Shown here: one piece after another, positions 1 to 7,248 of the stretch
How the letters are laid out: every line of letters starts with the position of its first letter
How positions within the stretch are numbered: position 1 is the first letter of the stretch
Assembly (NCBI GenBank): GCA_012837965.1
Contig: DUQF01000004.1
Span: forward strand, 1 to 56,049
Origin: Clostridiales bacterium
GTDB lineage: Bacteria; Bacillota; Clostridia; Christensenellales; Aristaeellaceae
Direction of reading: 5' to 3'
DNA: 56,049 nucleotides
Translations under genes and position numbers: made by a program
The notes under the pieces: model-generated
Told to the model about the DNA's origin: nothing
The model's database searches: none
Seen by the model: the letters and a program-made list of their open reading frames with translations, nothing else

Positions 1-111
1 GATTGCTTCCGCTGATAGTCCCTTAAAATCTTCTCCATCAACCAATATCTCCGGAACTTTTAAAAAATTAAATCTCTCCGCTTCTCTGTTATAGAAATAG
101 TCAAAGTCCAT
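1..111 (-). CDS. Replication initiator protein A (RepA_N type), N-terminal part only
   Basis: The reading frame starts at 111 and runs off the left edge of the window, giving 37 residues beginning MDFDYFYNREAERFNFLKVP. This opening resembles RepA_N-type initiator proteins carried by Firmicute integrative conjugative elements and plasmids; that match is from memory of the family. The start is supported by a strong GGAGGAGG ribosome binding site about 6 bases upstream. It lies downstream of the CD1845-like gene on the same strand, so both look like cargo of one mobile element. The gene is cut by the window edge, not visibly broken. Confidence 0.62.
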   Translation of the reverse strand, partial: MDFDYFYNREAERFNFLKVPEILVDGEDFKGLSAEAI

Positions 112-196
112 AGCTTCACCTCCTCCCTTAAAAATTTGCAAAGAAAAAGACGATAGTTTTTTCTATCGCCTTTGGTAACCGTTTTTATGAAATTTT

Positions 197-478
197 TTAT
201 ATTGCTTTTATCGTTTCATTGATTCCTTGCAAAAATGCTATAATTGTAGCTCCAACCATCGGTATCCCGTAAGGACTGACTAAAAACCCTATAATCAGTG
301 CTTCAATTCCTGTGGTAACCTGTTTTTGTAAAAAAGATGCAATTGCTCCGAATATGCAAAACAGCATAAGTAAATATAGCAAGGCAGTTCCTACTCCCAG
401 CAAGAACGTGAGAAAGGCTGTAATAATGCTTAAAAGAAAACTTATTGGAAACAAGATTATTTTTAATATCCATCTCAT
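197..478 (-). CDS. Small hydrophobic membrane protein, CD1845-like (conjugative element cargo)
   Basis: A 93-residue protein that is almost entirely hydrophobic, with membrane segments at about 5-30, 33-50 and 58-85 and one short basic N-terminus (MRWILK). Its size, composition and position beside a RepA_N-type gene match the CD1845 family of small membrane proteins found in Clostridia conjugative transposons. No catalytic motif is visible and its role is unknown. Its ATG overlaps the stop codon of a 23-codon ORF just upstream (ATGA), suggesting translational coupling. The family assignment rests on context and general similarity. Confidence 0.6.
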   Translation of the reverse strand: MRWILKIILFPISFLLSIITAFLTFLLGVGTALLYLLMLFCIFGAIASFLQKQVTTGIEALIIGFLVSPYGIPMVGATIIAFLQGINETIKAI

Positions 479-546
479 ATAAATCTCACCGTCCTTTCAA
501 AAAGGAACTTTGATATAGCAGGCTGAAATATTTTCTTGTATATCAT
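475..546 (-). CDS. 23-residue small ORF coupled to the CD1845-like gene
   Basis: A short frame reading MIYKKIFQPAISKFLFERTV and three more residues, preceded by a near-ideal AAGGAGG site 5-6 bases upstream of its ATG. Its TGA overlaps the ATG of the next gene (ATGA). It is basic and amphipathic. It may be a genuine small protein or a leader peptide whose translation opens the downstream start. No function is recognised. Confidence 0.5.
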   Translation of the reverse strand: MIYKKIFQPAISKFLFERTVRFI

Positions 547-585
547 GAAAACCTCCTTTTTCTTATTTTATCATGGTTTTTTAAA

Positions 586-642
586 ATAGGGATACAGTGC
601 TGAAAGCCCCGAATTATCAAGCTTTTTCCTCTGTATCCCTAT
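586..642 (-). terminator. Hairpin with perfect 12-bp stem (terminator or attenuator)
   Basis: ATAGGGATACAG at 586-597 is the exact reverse complement of 631-642, with a 33-base loop. Read on the minus strand the stem is followed by CCCTATTTT and an A-rich stretch, then by the ribosome binding site of the 23-codon ORF about 30 bases on. It could end upstream transcription or attenuate the element's leftward genes. Confidence 0.5.
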
Positions 643-700
643 TATATCTCAAGCCCATTTGGTGTGTGATAAACTTCTACTGTCATTCATCTTCGATGAC

Positions 701-758
701 AAACCTCCTTTGCTTAGATGCGGTTGTCAGACCTGCTTAATTGTAGCAAAGGAGGTTT
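701..758. repeat. Perfect 14-bp inverted repeat containing SD and anti-SD sequence
   Basis: AAACCTCCTTTGCT at 701-714 pairs exactly with AGCAAAGGAGGTTT at 745-758 around a 30-base loop. One arm carries a consensus AAGGAGG Shine-Dalgarno sequence, the other its complement. On the plus strand the second arm runs into TTTTTGAT, so it can act as a rho-independent terminator. The rest of 643-860 holds no gene that I can see. Confidence 0.55.
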
Positions 759-780
759 TTGATAGCTAAAGCGCACAATC

Positions 781-818
781 AAAGACCTCGTTTTAGAACT
801 TTATAAAACGAGGTCTTT
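781..818. terminator. Bidirectional rho-independent terminator downstream of uraA
   Basis: AAAGACCTCGTTTTA at 781-795 and its reverse complement at 804-818 form a 15-bp stem with an 8-base loop, followed by T residues on the plus strand and a shorter T run on the minus strand. It sits about 40 bases beyond the uraA stop codon and insulates uraA from the mobile-element genes to the left. Confidence 0.75.
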
Positions 819-859
819 TATAGTCTATGAGTTGGAGAACGGCTTCTATCACACGATGA

Positions 860-2215
860 TTACTTTTCTTCCATCTTTACCGTTTGGCGATTAAATAAAG
901 TGTTAACCAAGATACCGACTATCAGGGCTGTGGCAATGGAAGAAATCTGAATTACGCCTATGTTCAAGGTTAAGCCGCCAATACCGGTTACCAGGATACC
1001 GGCCACAACGAACAGATTACGGTTGTCGTTTAGGTCAACAGGCTGCAACATTTTAAGACCACTCACAGCGATAAAACCATACAGAGCTATACAAATGCCA
1101 CCGATGACGCTTGACGGAATAGAGTTAACGAAGCAAACAAATGGGTCAAAGAAGCTAAGCACAATACAGTAAATAGATGTAATAATAATGGTTGATACTG
1201 AAGCACAACCAGAGATGGCAACGCAACCAACGCTTTCCCCGTAAGTTGTGTTGGGACAACCGCCAAAGAACGAACCGACGATGGAACCAACTCCGTCACC
1301 ATTGAGTGTGCGGTCAAGCCCGGGATCAGTAATCAAGTCATGACCGATAATGGTGCTTAGGTTCTTATGGTCGGCAATATGTTCCGCAAGCGTCACAAAG
1401 GCAACAGGCGCAAACAACATGAAGATGTTCAGTATATCACCCATATTCTTAATCGTGTTCACATCGCCAAGTTTTTCATCATAGACACCAAACATACCAA
1501 GGAAAGTAAACTGAGGAACCTTGAATAAAGTCATATTATCAAAGGCTGCAAGGTTCACCATTTGCATGGCTTCATTACCAACAAGCTTACCAATCAAGGT
1601 AAAAACAAGTGAAAGAGCGTAAGCCGCGAGAACACCGATAATAAAGGGAATCATTTGAATAGATTTAGAACCTTTGACAGAAGCCCACACCGTGACCATG
1701 AAGGCAAAGATGCCGATGAAGATGTGAAGTAGGCTATAACCATCCGGGCCGACATTGGTATTGGTAATATTGGTGACGGCGCTTCCACACAAGCTTAACC
1801 CGATAAGCGCAACCGTGGGGCCGATAACAACCGGCGGCAGAAGTTTATTAACCCAATTCGTTCCCGTCTTTTTAATTGCAATAGAAATCGCCAGATACAC
1901 ACTTCCAGCGAACACGGCACCAAGGAATATACCCAAAAAACCAAAGGAAGTAGCTCCAATTAAGGGCGAAATAAAAGCGAAAGAGCTTCCAAGAAACACG
2001 GGACTCTTTCGCTTTGTAACGAGTAGATAATACAGGGTACCAAATCCAGCACCACACAGCGCTGCAGGTTGACTTAGATAAGAAGTACCGGACATGCTGT
2101 TTACAAGAATCGGGACTAGGATGGTGGCCGCCATAATTGCCAACACCTGCTGAAAAGCAAACACCAGGTTCTTCTTTAACGGGGGACGTTCGTGGACATC
2201 GTAGACTAGTTTCAT
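860..2215 (-). CDS. uraA: Uracil permease (UraA/NCS2 family)
   Basis: A 451-residue multi-pass protein of the NAT/NCS2 family that imports uracil, probably by proton symport, across the cytoplasmic membrane. The N-terminus (YDVHERPPLKKNLVFAFQQ) is typical of UraA, and about 12-14 hydrophobic helices follow, with the conserved PNTTYGE-type motif near the middle (GGCPNTTYGESVG). The frame is open to 2233, but the AAGGAGG site lies inside that extension, so the start is the ATG at 2215. It is a single gene with its own promoter, a terminator-like hairpin in its leader and a terminator behind it. A xanthine/uracil specificity cannot be separated by sequence alone, but uracil is the best match. 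Confidence 0.9.
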   Translation of the reverse strand: MKLVYDVHERPPLKKNLVFAFQQVLAIMAATILVPILVNSMSGTSYLSQPAALCGAGFGTLYYLLVTKRKSPVFLGSSFAFISPLIGATSFGFLGIFLGAVFAGSVYLAISIAIKKTGTNWVNKLLPPVVIGPTVALIGLSLCGSAVTNITNTNVGPDGYSLLHIFIGIFAFMVTVWASVKGSKSIQMIPFIIGVLAAYALSLVFTLIGKLVGNEAMQMVNLAAFDNMTLFKVPQFTFLGMFGVYDEKLGDVNTIKNMGDILNIFMLFAPVAFVTLAEHIADHKNLSTIIGHDLITDPGLDRTLNGDGVGSIVGSFFGGCPNTTYGESVGCVAISGCASVSTIIITSIYCIVLSFFDPFVCFVNSIPSSVIGGICIALYGFIAVSGLKMLQPVDLNDNRNLFVVAGILVTGIGGLTLNIGVIQISSIATALIVGILVNTLFNRQTVKMEEK

Positions 2216-2241
2216 TCTTTCAACCTCCTTCATTTTTCCCT

Positions 2242-2268
2242 AAAAAAAAACCTTGCTGTGCAGCAAGG
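2242..2268 (-). promoter_or_regulatory. Intrinsic terminator in the uraA leader (candidate attenuator)
   Basis: CCTTGCTG at 2251-2258 pairs with CAGCAAGG at 2261-2268, and on the minus strand the stem runs straight into nine T residues (2242-2250). It lies between the promoter and the uraA ribosome binding site, so it should stop most transcripts unless it is prevented from folding. Upstream leader sequence at 2270-2295 holds a second small stem (GCCG/CGGC) that could compete with it. I do not recognise a known riboswitch or a clear PyrR site. Confidence 0.6.
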
Positions 2269-2303
2269 TAGCTTGCCGCAAGTTCGGCTTTTAGAGCTGC
2301 GTT

Positions 2304-2332
2304 ATCCTACCATGCGAAAAACAATTTGTCAA
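2304..2332 (-). promoter_or_regulatory. uraA promoter
   Basis: On the minus strand TTGACA (2327-2332) and TAGGAT (2304-2309) are separated by exactly 17 bases. The predicted transcript starts near 2297 and has a leader of about 80 nucleotides before uraA. Confidence 0.7.
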
Positions 2333-2380
2333 CTAAATTTTTAAATATTCGTGTTTTTATAAATAATATGTAAATTTTGG

Positions 2381-3220
2381 TTATTTATTTTCCGGTCGAT
2401 AGGTTGCCTCCCCTGGTATAGTTGCCTCGATAACTCCCGTAAAAATATTTTGTTTTTCAAGTTCTATTAAAACCGCTCGAACGGTACCAAGTTTTGCCCT
2501 TAAAAAATCCCCTGATCCCAAGTGTACAGTAAAACCCGATTTACTTATTAAATAAATATTGTCACTGTCCGCAAAAGAAATAGATGTAAACAAACTTGTC
2601 GCTCTTTGAAGCTGTATCTCAGTTAATAATGTTTTATAACTTTTTAACTGCTTAACACTAGAAAGTTGAGGTGTTGACCCTATTGCGATCTGTTGAATTA
2701 ACAATCCAGATACCCGTATCAAGCCAGCAGTATTTAAATTATTTCCCTGTTCAAGAATAACCCCGTCATCGGCAATAATATAGATAATCCCCAAGCGAAC
2801 AGTAAAGGCAACAGGTATGCGTTCCTTGATTGAAAGGTAAACAGTTGAAGGAAATTTTTTATCAAAAGATAAGAATTTAAGATACCGCTGCGCATTGATG
2901 CGCTCACGAACATCCTTTTCGCGCACATTAAAGTAGTTGCTGTTAGAATCAATGCCAGCCACTTTGGCAATAACTTCTTTAGGAAAATAGGCTGCTCCAT
3001 AGATTTCAACTCGTCTAATTTTGATAATGAATTGTTGAAAAATCAGAAAGATAACAACAAGCGACACCATTAATAAAACCAATCGAACAAAAGGTGGCAT
3101 CACTTCTTGAGACATTGATGGTTGATAATGCCCATCAGAAGCAGAATGCGGCGCCCCGTCTCTTCTATTATTCGGAGGTTTTTGTGCCGGAAATCCCGGC
3201 GGTGGTAAATCATTATACAT
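2381..3220 (-). CDS. ftsQ: Cell division protein FtsQ/DivIB
   Basis: A 279-residue bitopic membrane protein: a proline-rich cytoplasmic N-terminus (1-40), one membrane segment (about 44-65), then a POTRA-type FtsQ domain starting at IIKIRRVEIYGAAYFPKEVI (about 66-140) and the beta domain behind it. It belongs to the divisome, where it links FtsL and FtsB-type proteins with septal synthases. Its ATG lies inside the end of murD (8-base overlap), so it is the last gene of the mraZ-ftsL-murE-murD-ftsQ unit. No terminator is visible between it and the uraA promoter. Confidence 0.85.
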   Translation of the reverse strand: MYNDLPPPGFPAQKPPNNRRDGAPHSASDGHYQPSMSQEVMPPFVRLVLLMVSLVVIFLIFQQFIIKIRRVEIYGAAYFPKEVIAKVAGIDSNSNYFNVREKDVRERINAQRYLKFLSFDKKFPSTVYLSIKERIPVAFTVRLGIIYIIADDGVILEQGNNLNTAGLIRVSGLLIQQIAIGSTPQLSSVKQLKSYKTLLTEIQLQRATSLFTSISFADSDNIYLISKSGFTVHLGSGDFLRAKLGTVRAVLIELEKQNIFTGVIEATIPGEATYRPENK

Positions 3221-4604
3221 GGTTGTCTCGGCTACAAACTAAGTGTTTGAAAATTCGTCCTCTTTCTTCATAATTACTAAACATATCGAAACTGGAACAA
3301 GCCGGCGAATACAACACATTCCCCCCTTCTGGGCAGATGCTTGTCGCAAGATTGATGGCTTCCTTTAAACTGTCTGCATACAAAATCAGGTGAGCACCTG
3401 CTTGTTCAAAAGCTGTTGCGATTTGTTTGGCAGTATCGCCTAAAACAACAAGGCCGACAAAATTTTCGCGTGCAATGGTAATCCTTGCCATTTCCTCAAA
3501 AGGTGTTTGTTTGTCATACCCACCGGCTATTAATACGAAGGGGCCCATCATCGAAGAAACTGCTTTCATGGTTGATTCCGGGTTGGTTCCCTTGGAATCG
3601 TTGTAGTAGCGAATATTTCCTTGTGTATTAACAAGCTCTATGCGATGTTCCACTCCTTTAAATTCTTTCAAAGCTTTAACAATGGCTTTGTCGCCACATC
3701 CTAAGTATTTAGCAAGGCAAATGGCAGCCAAAACGTTTTCTATGTTATGGTCACCAGGCAGAAACACTTCACGCCTATTAATCAATTTTTTCGCGTGACC
3801 GTTTCGAGATATAAAAATAACCTCATTAGTATAATATGCCCCATCAAAGGTAGGATGCTTAGTAGAAAATAACTGTACAGAAGTCTGTAAATCCGGCAAC
3901 ATGGCTGTACAAAGCTTATCAGCAGCGTTTAAAACCACCAAATCATCCTCATTCATTTCATGAAAGAGATGTTTTTTTAACTGAACATAGTTTTCCATCG
4001 TTTCATGTCTGTCAATATGGTCAGGTGTGACATTAAGTAAGGCTGCACAGTTTGGATGAAAGCTATTCGTACTTTCTAATTGAAAACTGGACACCTCAAC
4101 CACAAGCCGGTCATTTGAAGAAAGGTGCATGACTGCTTCACTTAAAGGATGGCCGATGTTTCCAGCCACCTCTACATGAAAACCTTCGTCTTGAAACATT
4201 TGTCCAAGCAAGGAAACGGTGGTTGTTTTCCCGTTTGTTCCTGATACTGCAGCAAAGGGACAAGGAATATACATTGACGCAAATTCAAGCTCCCCAACCA
4301 AAGGTATAGCTTTCTTGCGTACTGCTTCAAGTAAAGGAGAATTTTGGGGAATTCCTGGAGAGTAAACAGCAAAGTCAAAAGCGATGTCGGGCAATTCTTC
4401 CTTGCCAAAAGAGCTTTTGACCTTCGGATGGGTTAAAAGCTCTTGGTCGATTTGTAGTTCTTCAAGGGACTTTCTATCGTATAAAACAACAGTTCCGCCT
4501 AAATATAAGATAAGCTTTGCGGCTGCCAACCCACTACGGGCCACGCCAAGTATAAGCGCCTGCTTTTCATGAAACTGAGAACGAATTAACTTGGGGTTAC
4601 TCAC
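3213..4604 (-). CDS. murD: UDP-N-acetylmuramoyl-L-alanine:D-glutamate ligase (MurD)
   Basis: A 463-residue cytoplasmic Mur ligase that adds D-glutamate to UDP-MurNAc-L-Ala using ATP. The N-terminal Rossmann-like domain begins ALILGVARSGLAAAK, the ATP loop is SGTNGKTTT (about residue 119), and the central HPNCAALLNVTPDHIDRH block with DHNIENVLAA and the C-terminal YNDSKGTNP motif are all present. The start is GTG at 4604 with GGAGG 7 bases upstream. It is 13 bases downstream of murE and overlaps ftsQ by 8 bases. Confidence 0.95.
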   Translation of the reverse strand: MSNPKLIRSQFHEKQALILGVARSGLAAAKLILYLGGTVVLYDRKSLEELQIDQELLTHPKVKSSFGKEELPDIAFDFAVYSPGIPQNSPLLEAVRKKAIPLVGELEFASMYIPCPFAAVSGTNGKTTTVSLLGQMFQDEGFHVEVAGNIGHPLSEAVMHLSSNDRLVVEVSSFQLESTNSFHPNCAALLNVTPDHIDRHETMENYVQLKKHLFHEMNEDDLVVLNAADKLCTAMLPDLQTSVQLFSTKHPTFDGAYYTNEVIFISRNGHAKKLINRREVFLPGDHNIENVLAAICLAKYLGCGDKAIVKALKEFKGVEHRIELVNTQGNIRYYNDSKGTNPESTMKAVSSMMGPFVLIAGGYDKQTPFEEMARITIARENFVGLVVLGDTAKQIATAFEQAGAHLILYADSLKEAINLATSICPEGGNVLYSPACSSFDMFSNYEERGRIFKHLVCSRDNHV

Positions 4605-4617
4605 CGGTATTCCTCCG

Positions 4618-6063
4618 TTATTTAAGCAATTCCTTTACAATCTGTTTTTCATTAAAATTTCGCTTAACGCCCTTGATTTCTTGGTAAGTTTCATCGCCCT
4701 TTCCGGCAAGGATAACAATATCGCCACTTTTTGCAATGCTTAGCGCTTTGGCAATAGCATCCTTTCGGTTTTCAATTACTTCGTAAACCCCTTGTGTTGT
4801 CTTAATCCCTTTTTCAATGGCTGATAGAATGAGATAGGGATCTTCCATACGGGGATTATCACTGGTCAAAATGCTGTAATCCGCCAACTTTCCAGCAATT
4901 TCACCCATTAAAGGCCTTTTTACCTTGTCCCTATCACCACCACAACCAAAAACAACAATAACTTTACCATGCACAAAATCACGCACGCTATTTAAAATAT
5001 TTTCCATGGCATCGGGTGAATGAGAATAGTCAATCAACACCTTATAGGGAGTGTTGGTATCCAGCACTTCGGCCCTTCCAGGAACCGTATGTAATTGTTC
5101 AAGACCTTGTACAATATCCTGCGGTACAATGCCTATCATCAGACAAATAGAGGCAGCAGACAAAGCATTATAGACATTAAACATACCCATTAGTTTTAGT
5201 TGTACTGGAAAGCTTTCTGCATCCCAAAGGCATAAAGAAAAATGAACGCCCTCTTCGGTGATTTCAATATCACGAGCGAAAACATCGGCATTTTCACTAA
5301 TGCCGAATTTGGTAAAAGGTATATTTAGTTCTTTAATAAGCTGTAATCCGGCTTCGCTATCTGCATTGATAGCGGCGTTTTGAACTAAACCGGAAGTAAA
5401 AAAAGTTTGTTTGGCAAGAAAATACTTGTCCATCGTTTCAAAATAATCCAAGTGATCCTGTGAAAGATTGGTAAAACATCCAACCTCAAACCGAACCCCT
5501 TCCACACGTCGCATGGAGATGGCGTGTGCCGAAGCTTCCATACAAACAACTTGAACTCCAGCATCTACCATTTTTTTTAGAATAGAATGAAGTTCAATGG
5601 GATCAGGCGTCGTTAGATGACCTTCGAGCCATTGATTGCCAATCATGATGCCAGTCGTACCTATCAGTCCCGCTTTAACACCAGCCGCTTCTAAAATAGA
5701 TTTAACAAAATAAGTGGTTGTGGTTTTACCTTTAGTTCCGGTAATACCAATTATACGCAATTTTTTGGCAGGCTGTCCGTAAAACTCCGCAGCCATGAGC
5801 GCCATAGCAGCCCTATCATTTGATACCAATACCTGAGGAACAGCAAAATTGGCAAGTTTACGGGTGACAACCAGGGCTACAGCGCCATTACGGATGGCAT
5901 CTTCGGCAAATCTATGTGCATCAAAATGTGCACCGGAAATGCAAAAAAATAAACCTTCTTGAGTCCTATCCCGACTGTCTTGCGTAATTTGACCAATCTT
6001 ACAGTCACCTGAGATTTCTATAACATATTTTTCGGCGGCTTTTGCCAGCTTGCTTAAAAGCAT
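4618..6063 (-). CDS. murE: UDP-N-acetylmuramyl-tripeptide synthetase, meso-DAP type (MurE)
   Basis: A 481-residue Mur ligase adding the third amino acid of the stem peptide. The ATP loop GITGTKGKTTT lies near residue 110, followed by HLTTPDPIELH and the conserved MEASAHAI and SQDHLDYF blocks. The C-terminal motif DNPRMEDP is the signature of enzymes that use meso-diaminopimelate and not lysine, which fits the L,D-transpeptidase elsewhere in the window. One base separates it from the ftsL-like stop codon, with a GAGGTG site inside the upstream gene. Confidence 0.95.
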   Translation of the reverse strand: MLLSKLAKAAEKYVIEISGDCKIGQITQDSRDRTQEGLFFCISGAHFDAHRFAEDAIRNGAVALVVTRKLANFAVPQVLVSNDRAAMALMAAEFYGQPAKKLRIIGITGTKGKTTTTYFVKSILEAAGVKAGLIGTTGIMIGNQWLEGHLTTPDPIELHSILKKMVDAGVQVVCMEASAHAISMRRVEGVRFEVGCFTNLSQDHLDYFETMDKYFLAKQTFFTSGLVQNAAINADSEAGLQLIKELNIPFTKFGISENADVFARDIEITEEGVHFSLCLWDAESFPVQLKLMGMFNVYNALSAASICLMIGIVPQDIVQGLEQLHTVPGRAEVLDTNTPYKVLIDYSHSPDAMENILNSVRDFVHGKVIVVFGCGGDRDKVKRPLMGEIAGKLADYSILTSDNPRMEDPYLILSAIEKGIKTTQGVYEVIENRKDAIAKALSIAKSGDIVILAGKGDETYQEIKGVKRNFNEKQIVKELLK

Positions 6064-6064
6064 T

Positions 6065-6550
6065 CTACACCTCGTTGTTGGCTATCAACACCTGTCCAGC
6101 CGATTCACTATAACGGGTTGGTGGTGCGCTAATTTTTGTCGTTGTTTCATTTGCAGGCATCTGCATGCCCAATTCATGTATTGCTTTAAGTTTGATAGCG
6201 TTTTCTTGGCAAAGTATATCAAACTCACTTTGCTTTAAGGCTATATTTTGGCGAATATGATCACTTTCCGCAATGATTCGGGTCTGCTCCTCGGCAGTCC
6301 AAGAAATCCCGTTCATGCAGTTGCCCAGCTTTGCCAAAGAAAAAATCAACACAAACACCAACAATACATAAAACATCCACAACGGCATAGATAATTCTAA
6401 CCATTTTGCCTTCATAATGCAAGAGACGGATGAAACACGCCTGCCACAGTTACTGACCGGATCATCTGGAATTTGTACCGTGCTGCATACATTCAGCCGA
6501 TAGCTATTTAATTCCTTAGCGCCAGCTTTAGAATATATCGCGTTTTGCAT
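6065..6550 (-). CDS. ftsL: FtsL-like divisome membrane protein
   Basis: A 161-residue bitopic protein: cytoplasmic segment (1-50), one membrane helix (about 56-75, LWMFYVLLVFVLIFSLA), then a probable coiled coil (about 85-125) and a short polar tail. No sequence motif identifies FtsL, which is always weakly conserved, but topology, size and position between mraZ and murE are those of FtsL. The ATG at 6550 has GGGAGG only 4 bases upstream. A later start at MKAKWLELSM would remove the N-terminal tail. Confidence 0.7.
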   Translation of the reverse strand: MQNAIYSKAGAKELNSYRLNVCSTVQIPDDPVSNCGRRVSSVSCIMKAKWLELSMPLWMFYVLLVFVLIFSLAKLGNCMNGISWTAEEQTRIIAESDHIRQNIALKQSEFDILCQENAIKLKAIHELGMQMPANETTTKISAPPTRYSESAGQVLIANNEV

Positions 6551-6559
6551 AATGCCTCC

Positions 6560-7066
6560 CTATATTTCCTGTTGTGTGCGGGATATTAGGTCAAGAATAT
6601 CCACATTTTCAAAGCTTTGATCCTCAAGCTCAGCCTGTTCTTGAGAAATAATGCGAACATAGTCATAAGCACCCGACACTAAAACAGATTGAGTGTTTTG
6701 TAAGAATTTGTTTCGTAAAAGAGCGGGAATCAATACTCTGCCCTGTTGGTCATAACTCGCATCGGGATATGACAGCATTGAAAACCTTGCCAAAACTCTT
6801 TCCAACGAACGATTTTTTTTAACAAGTTCTCCAAGGAAATCGATGCGCTCCTTCCAAACATCAAAAGGATATACCGCAATGGCATCTTGTGCGGTGTTGA
6901 CGCCAATAACAAAACTATCGCTTATTTGTTCACGAAAAAATTGAGGGATAATAATTCGACCCTTGGGATCGACACTGTGAATATAAGCGCCGTTTAAGAG
7001 CCGTTCAGGCTTCGGTTCGCTATTTTGTTGTTGCGAGGTCATTAAAACCTCGTTATTGCTCCCCAT
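6560..7066 (-). CDS. mraZ: Transcriptional regulator MraZ
   Basis: MraZ binds DNA repeats upstream of the division and cell wall cluster and controls it. The protein shows two AbrB-like swapped-hairpin repeats, SVDPKGRIIIP near residue 32 and YDQQGRVLIP near 104, each with the conserved D-x-x-GR-x-x-x-P core. At 168 residues it has an N-terminal extension of about 20 residues compared with the usual 140-150; a start at the second methionine (7042), behind a GAGGT sequence, is also possible. It opens the minus-strand mraZ-ftsL-murE-murD-ftsQ unit, and rsmH, its usual neighbour, is absent. Confidence 0.92.
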   Translation of the reverse strand: MGSNNEVLMTSQQQNSEPKPERLLNGAYIHSVDPKGRIIIPQFFREQISDSFVIGVNTAQDAIAVYPFDVWKERIDFLGELVKKNRSLERVLARFSMLSYPDASYDQQGRVLIPALLRNKFLQNTQSVLVSGAYDYVRIISQEQAELEDQSFENVDILDLISRTQQEI

Positions 7067-7096
7067 TTCCCCACCACCAATACACTAAATGTCACG
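7067..7096 (-). promoter_or_regulatory. Possible MraZ operator repeats
   Basis: On the minus strand just before mraZ, GTGAC, GTGTA and GGTGGGG start at intervals of about 10 bases. MraZ boxes in other bacteria are G/T-rich direct repeats spaced at one helical turn in this position. The match is loose and is inferred from location. Confidence 0.35.
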
Positions 7097-7106
7097 TTAT
7101 GGGAAT

Positions 7107-7136
7107 ATAATACCACTTTTTGACACACTTGGTCAA
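7107..7136 (-). promoter_or_regulatory. mraZ promoter
   Basis: On the minus strand TTGACC (7131-7136) and TATTAT (7107-7112) are 18 bases apart, about 40 bases upstream of the mraZ ATG. Confidence 0.6.
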
Positions 7137-7137
7137 T

Positions 7138-7180
7138 AGAAAAAAGAAAGAATTTTAAACTTTTTTCAAAATTCTTTCTT
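7138..7180 (-). terminator. Terminator behind the phosphoesterase gene
   Basis: A 13-bp AT-rich stem (7144-7156 with 7168-7180) followed on the minus strand by TTTTTCTATT. It separates the phosphoesterase unit from the mraZ promoter. Confidence 0.6.
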
Positions 7181-7248
7181 ATGGTTATAAGTGGTACTTT
7201 GGGCATTCTTCGCCCAATGACTTATATAAAACTGCTCTTCTTGCCCGA

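Noticed and set aside
2216-2300. Known riboswitch in the uraA leader (guanine, preQ1 or fluoride type)
   Set aside because: The conserved cores of these riboswitches are not present; only a terminator and a small stem are seen.
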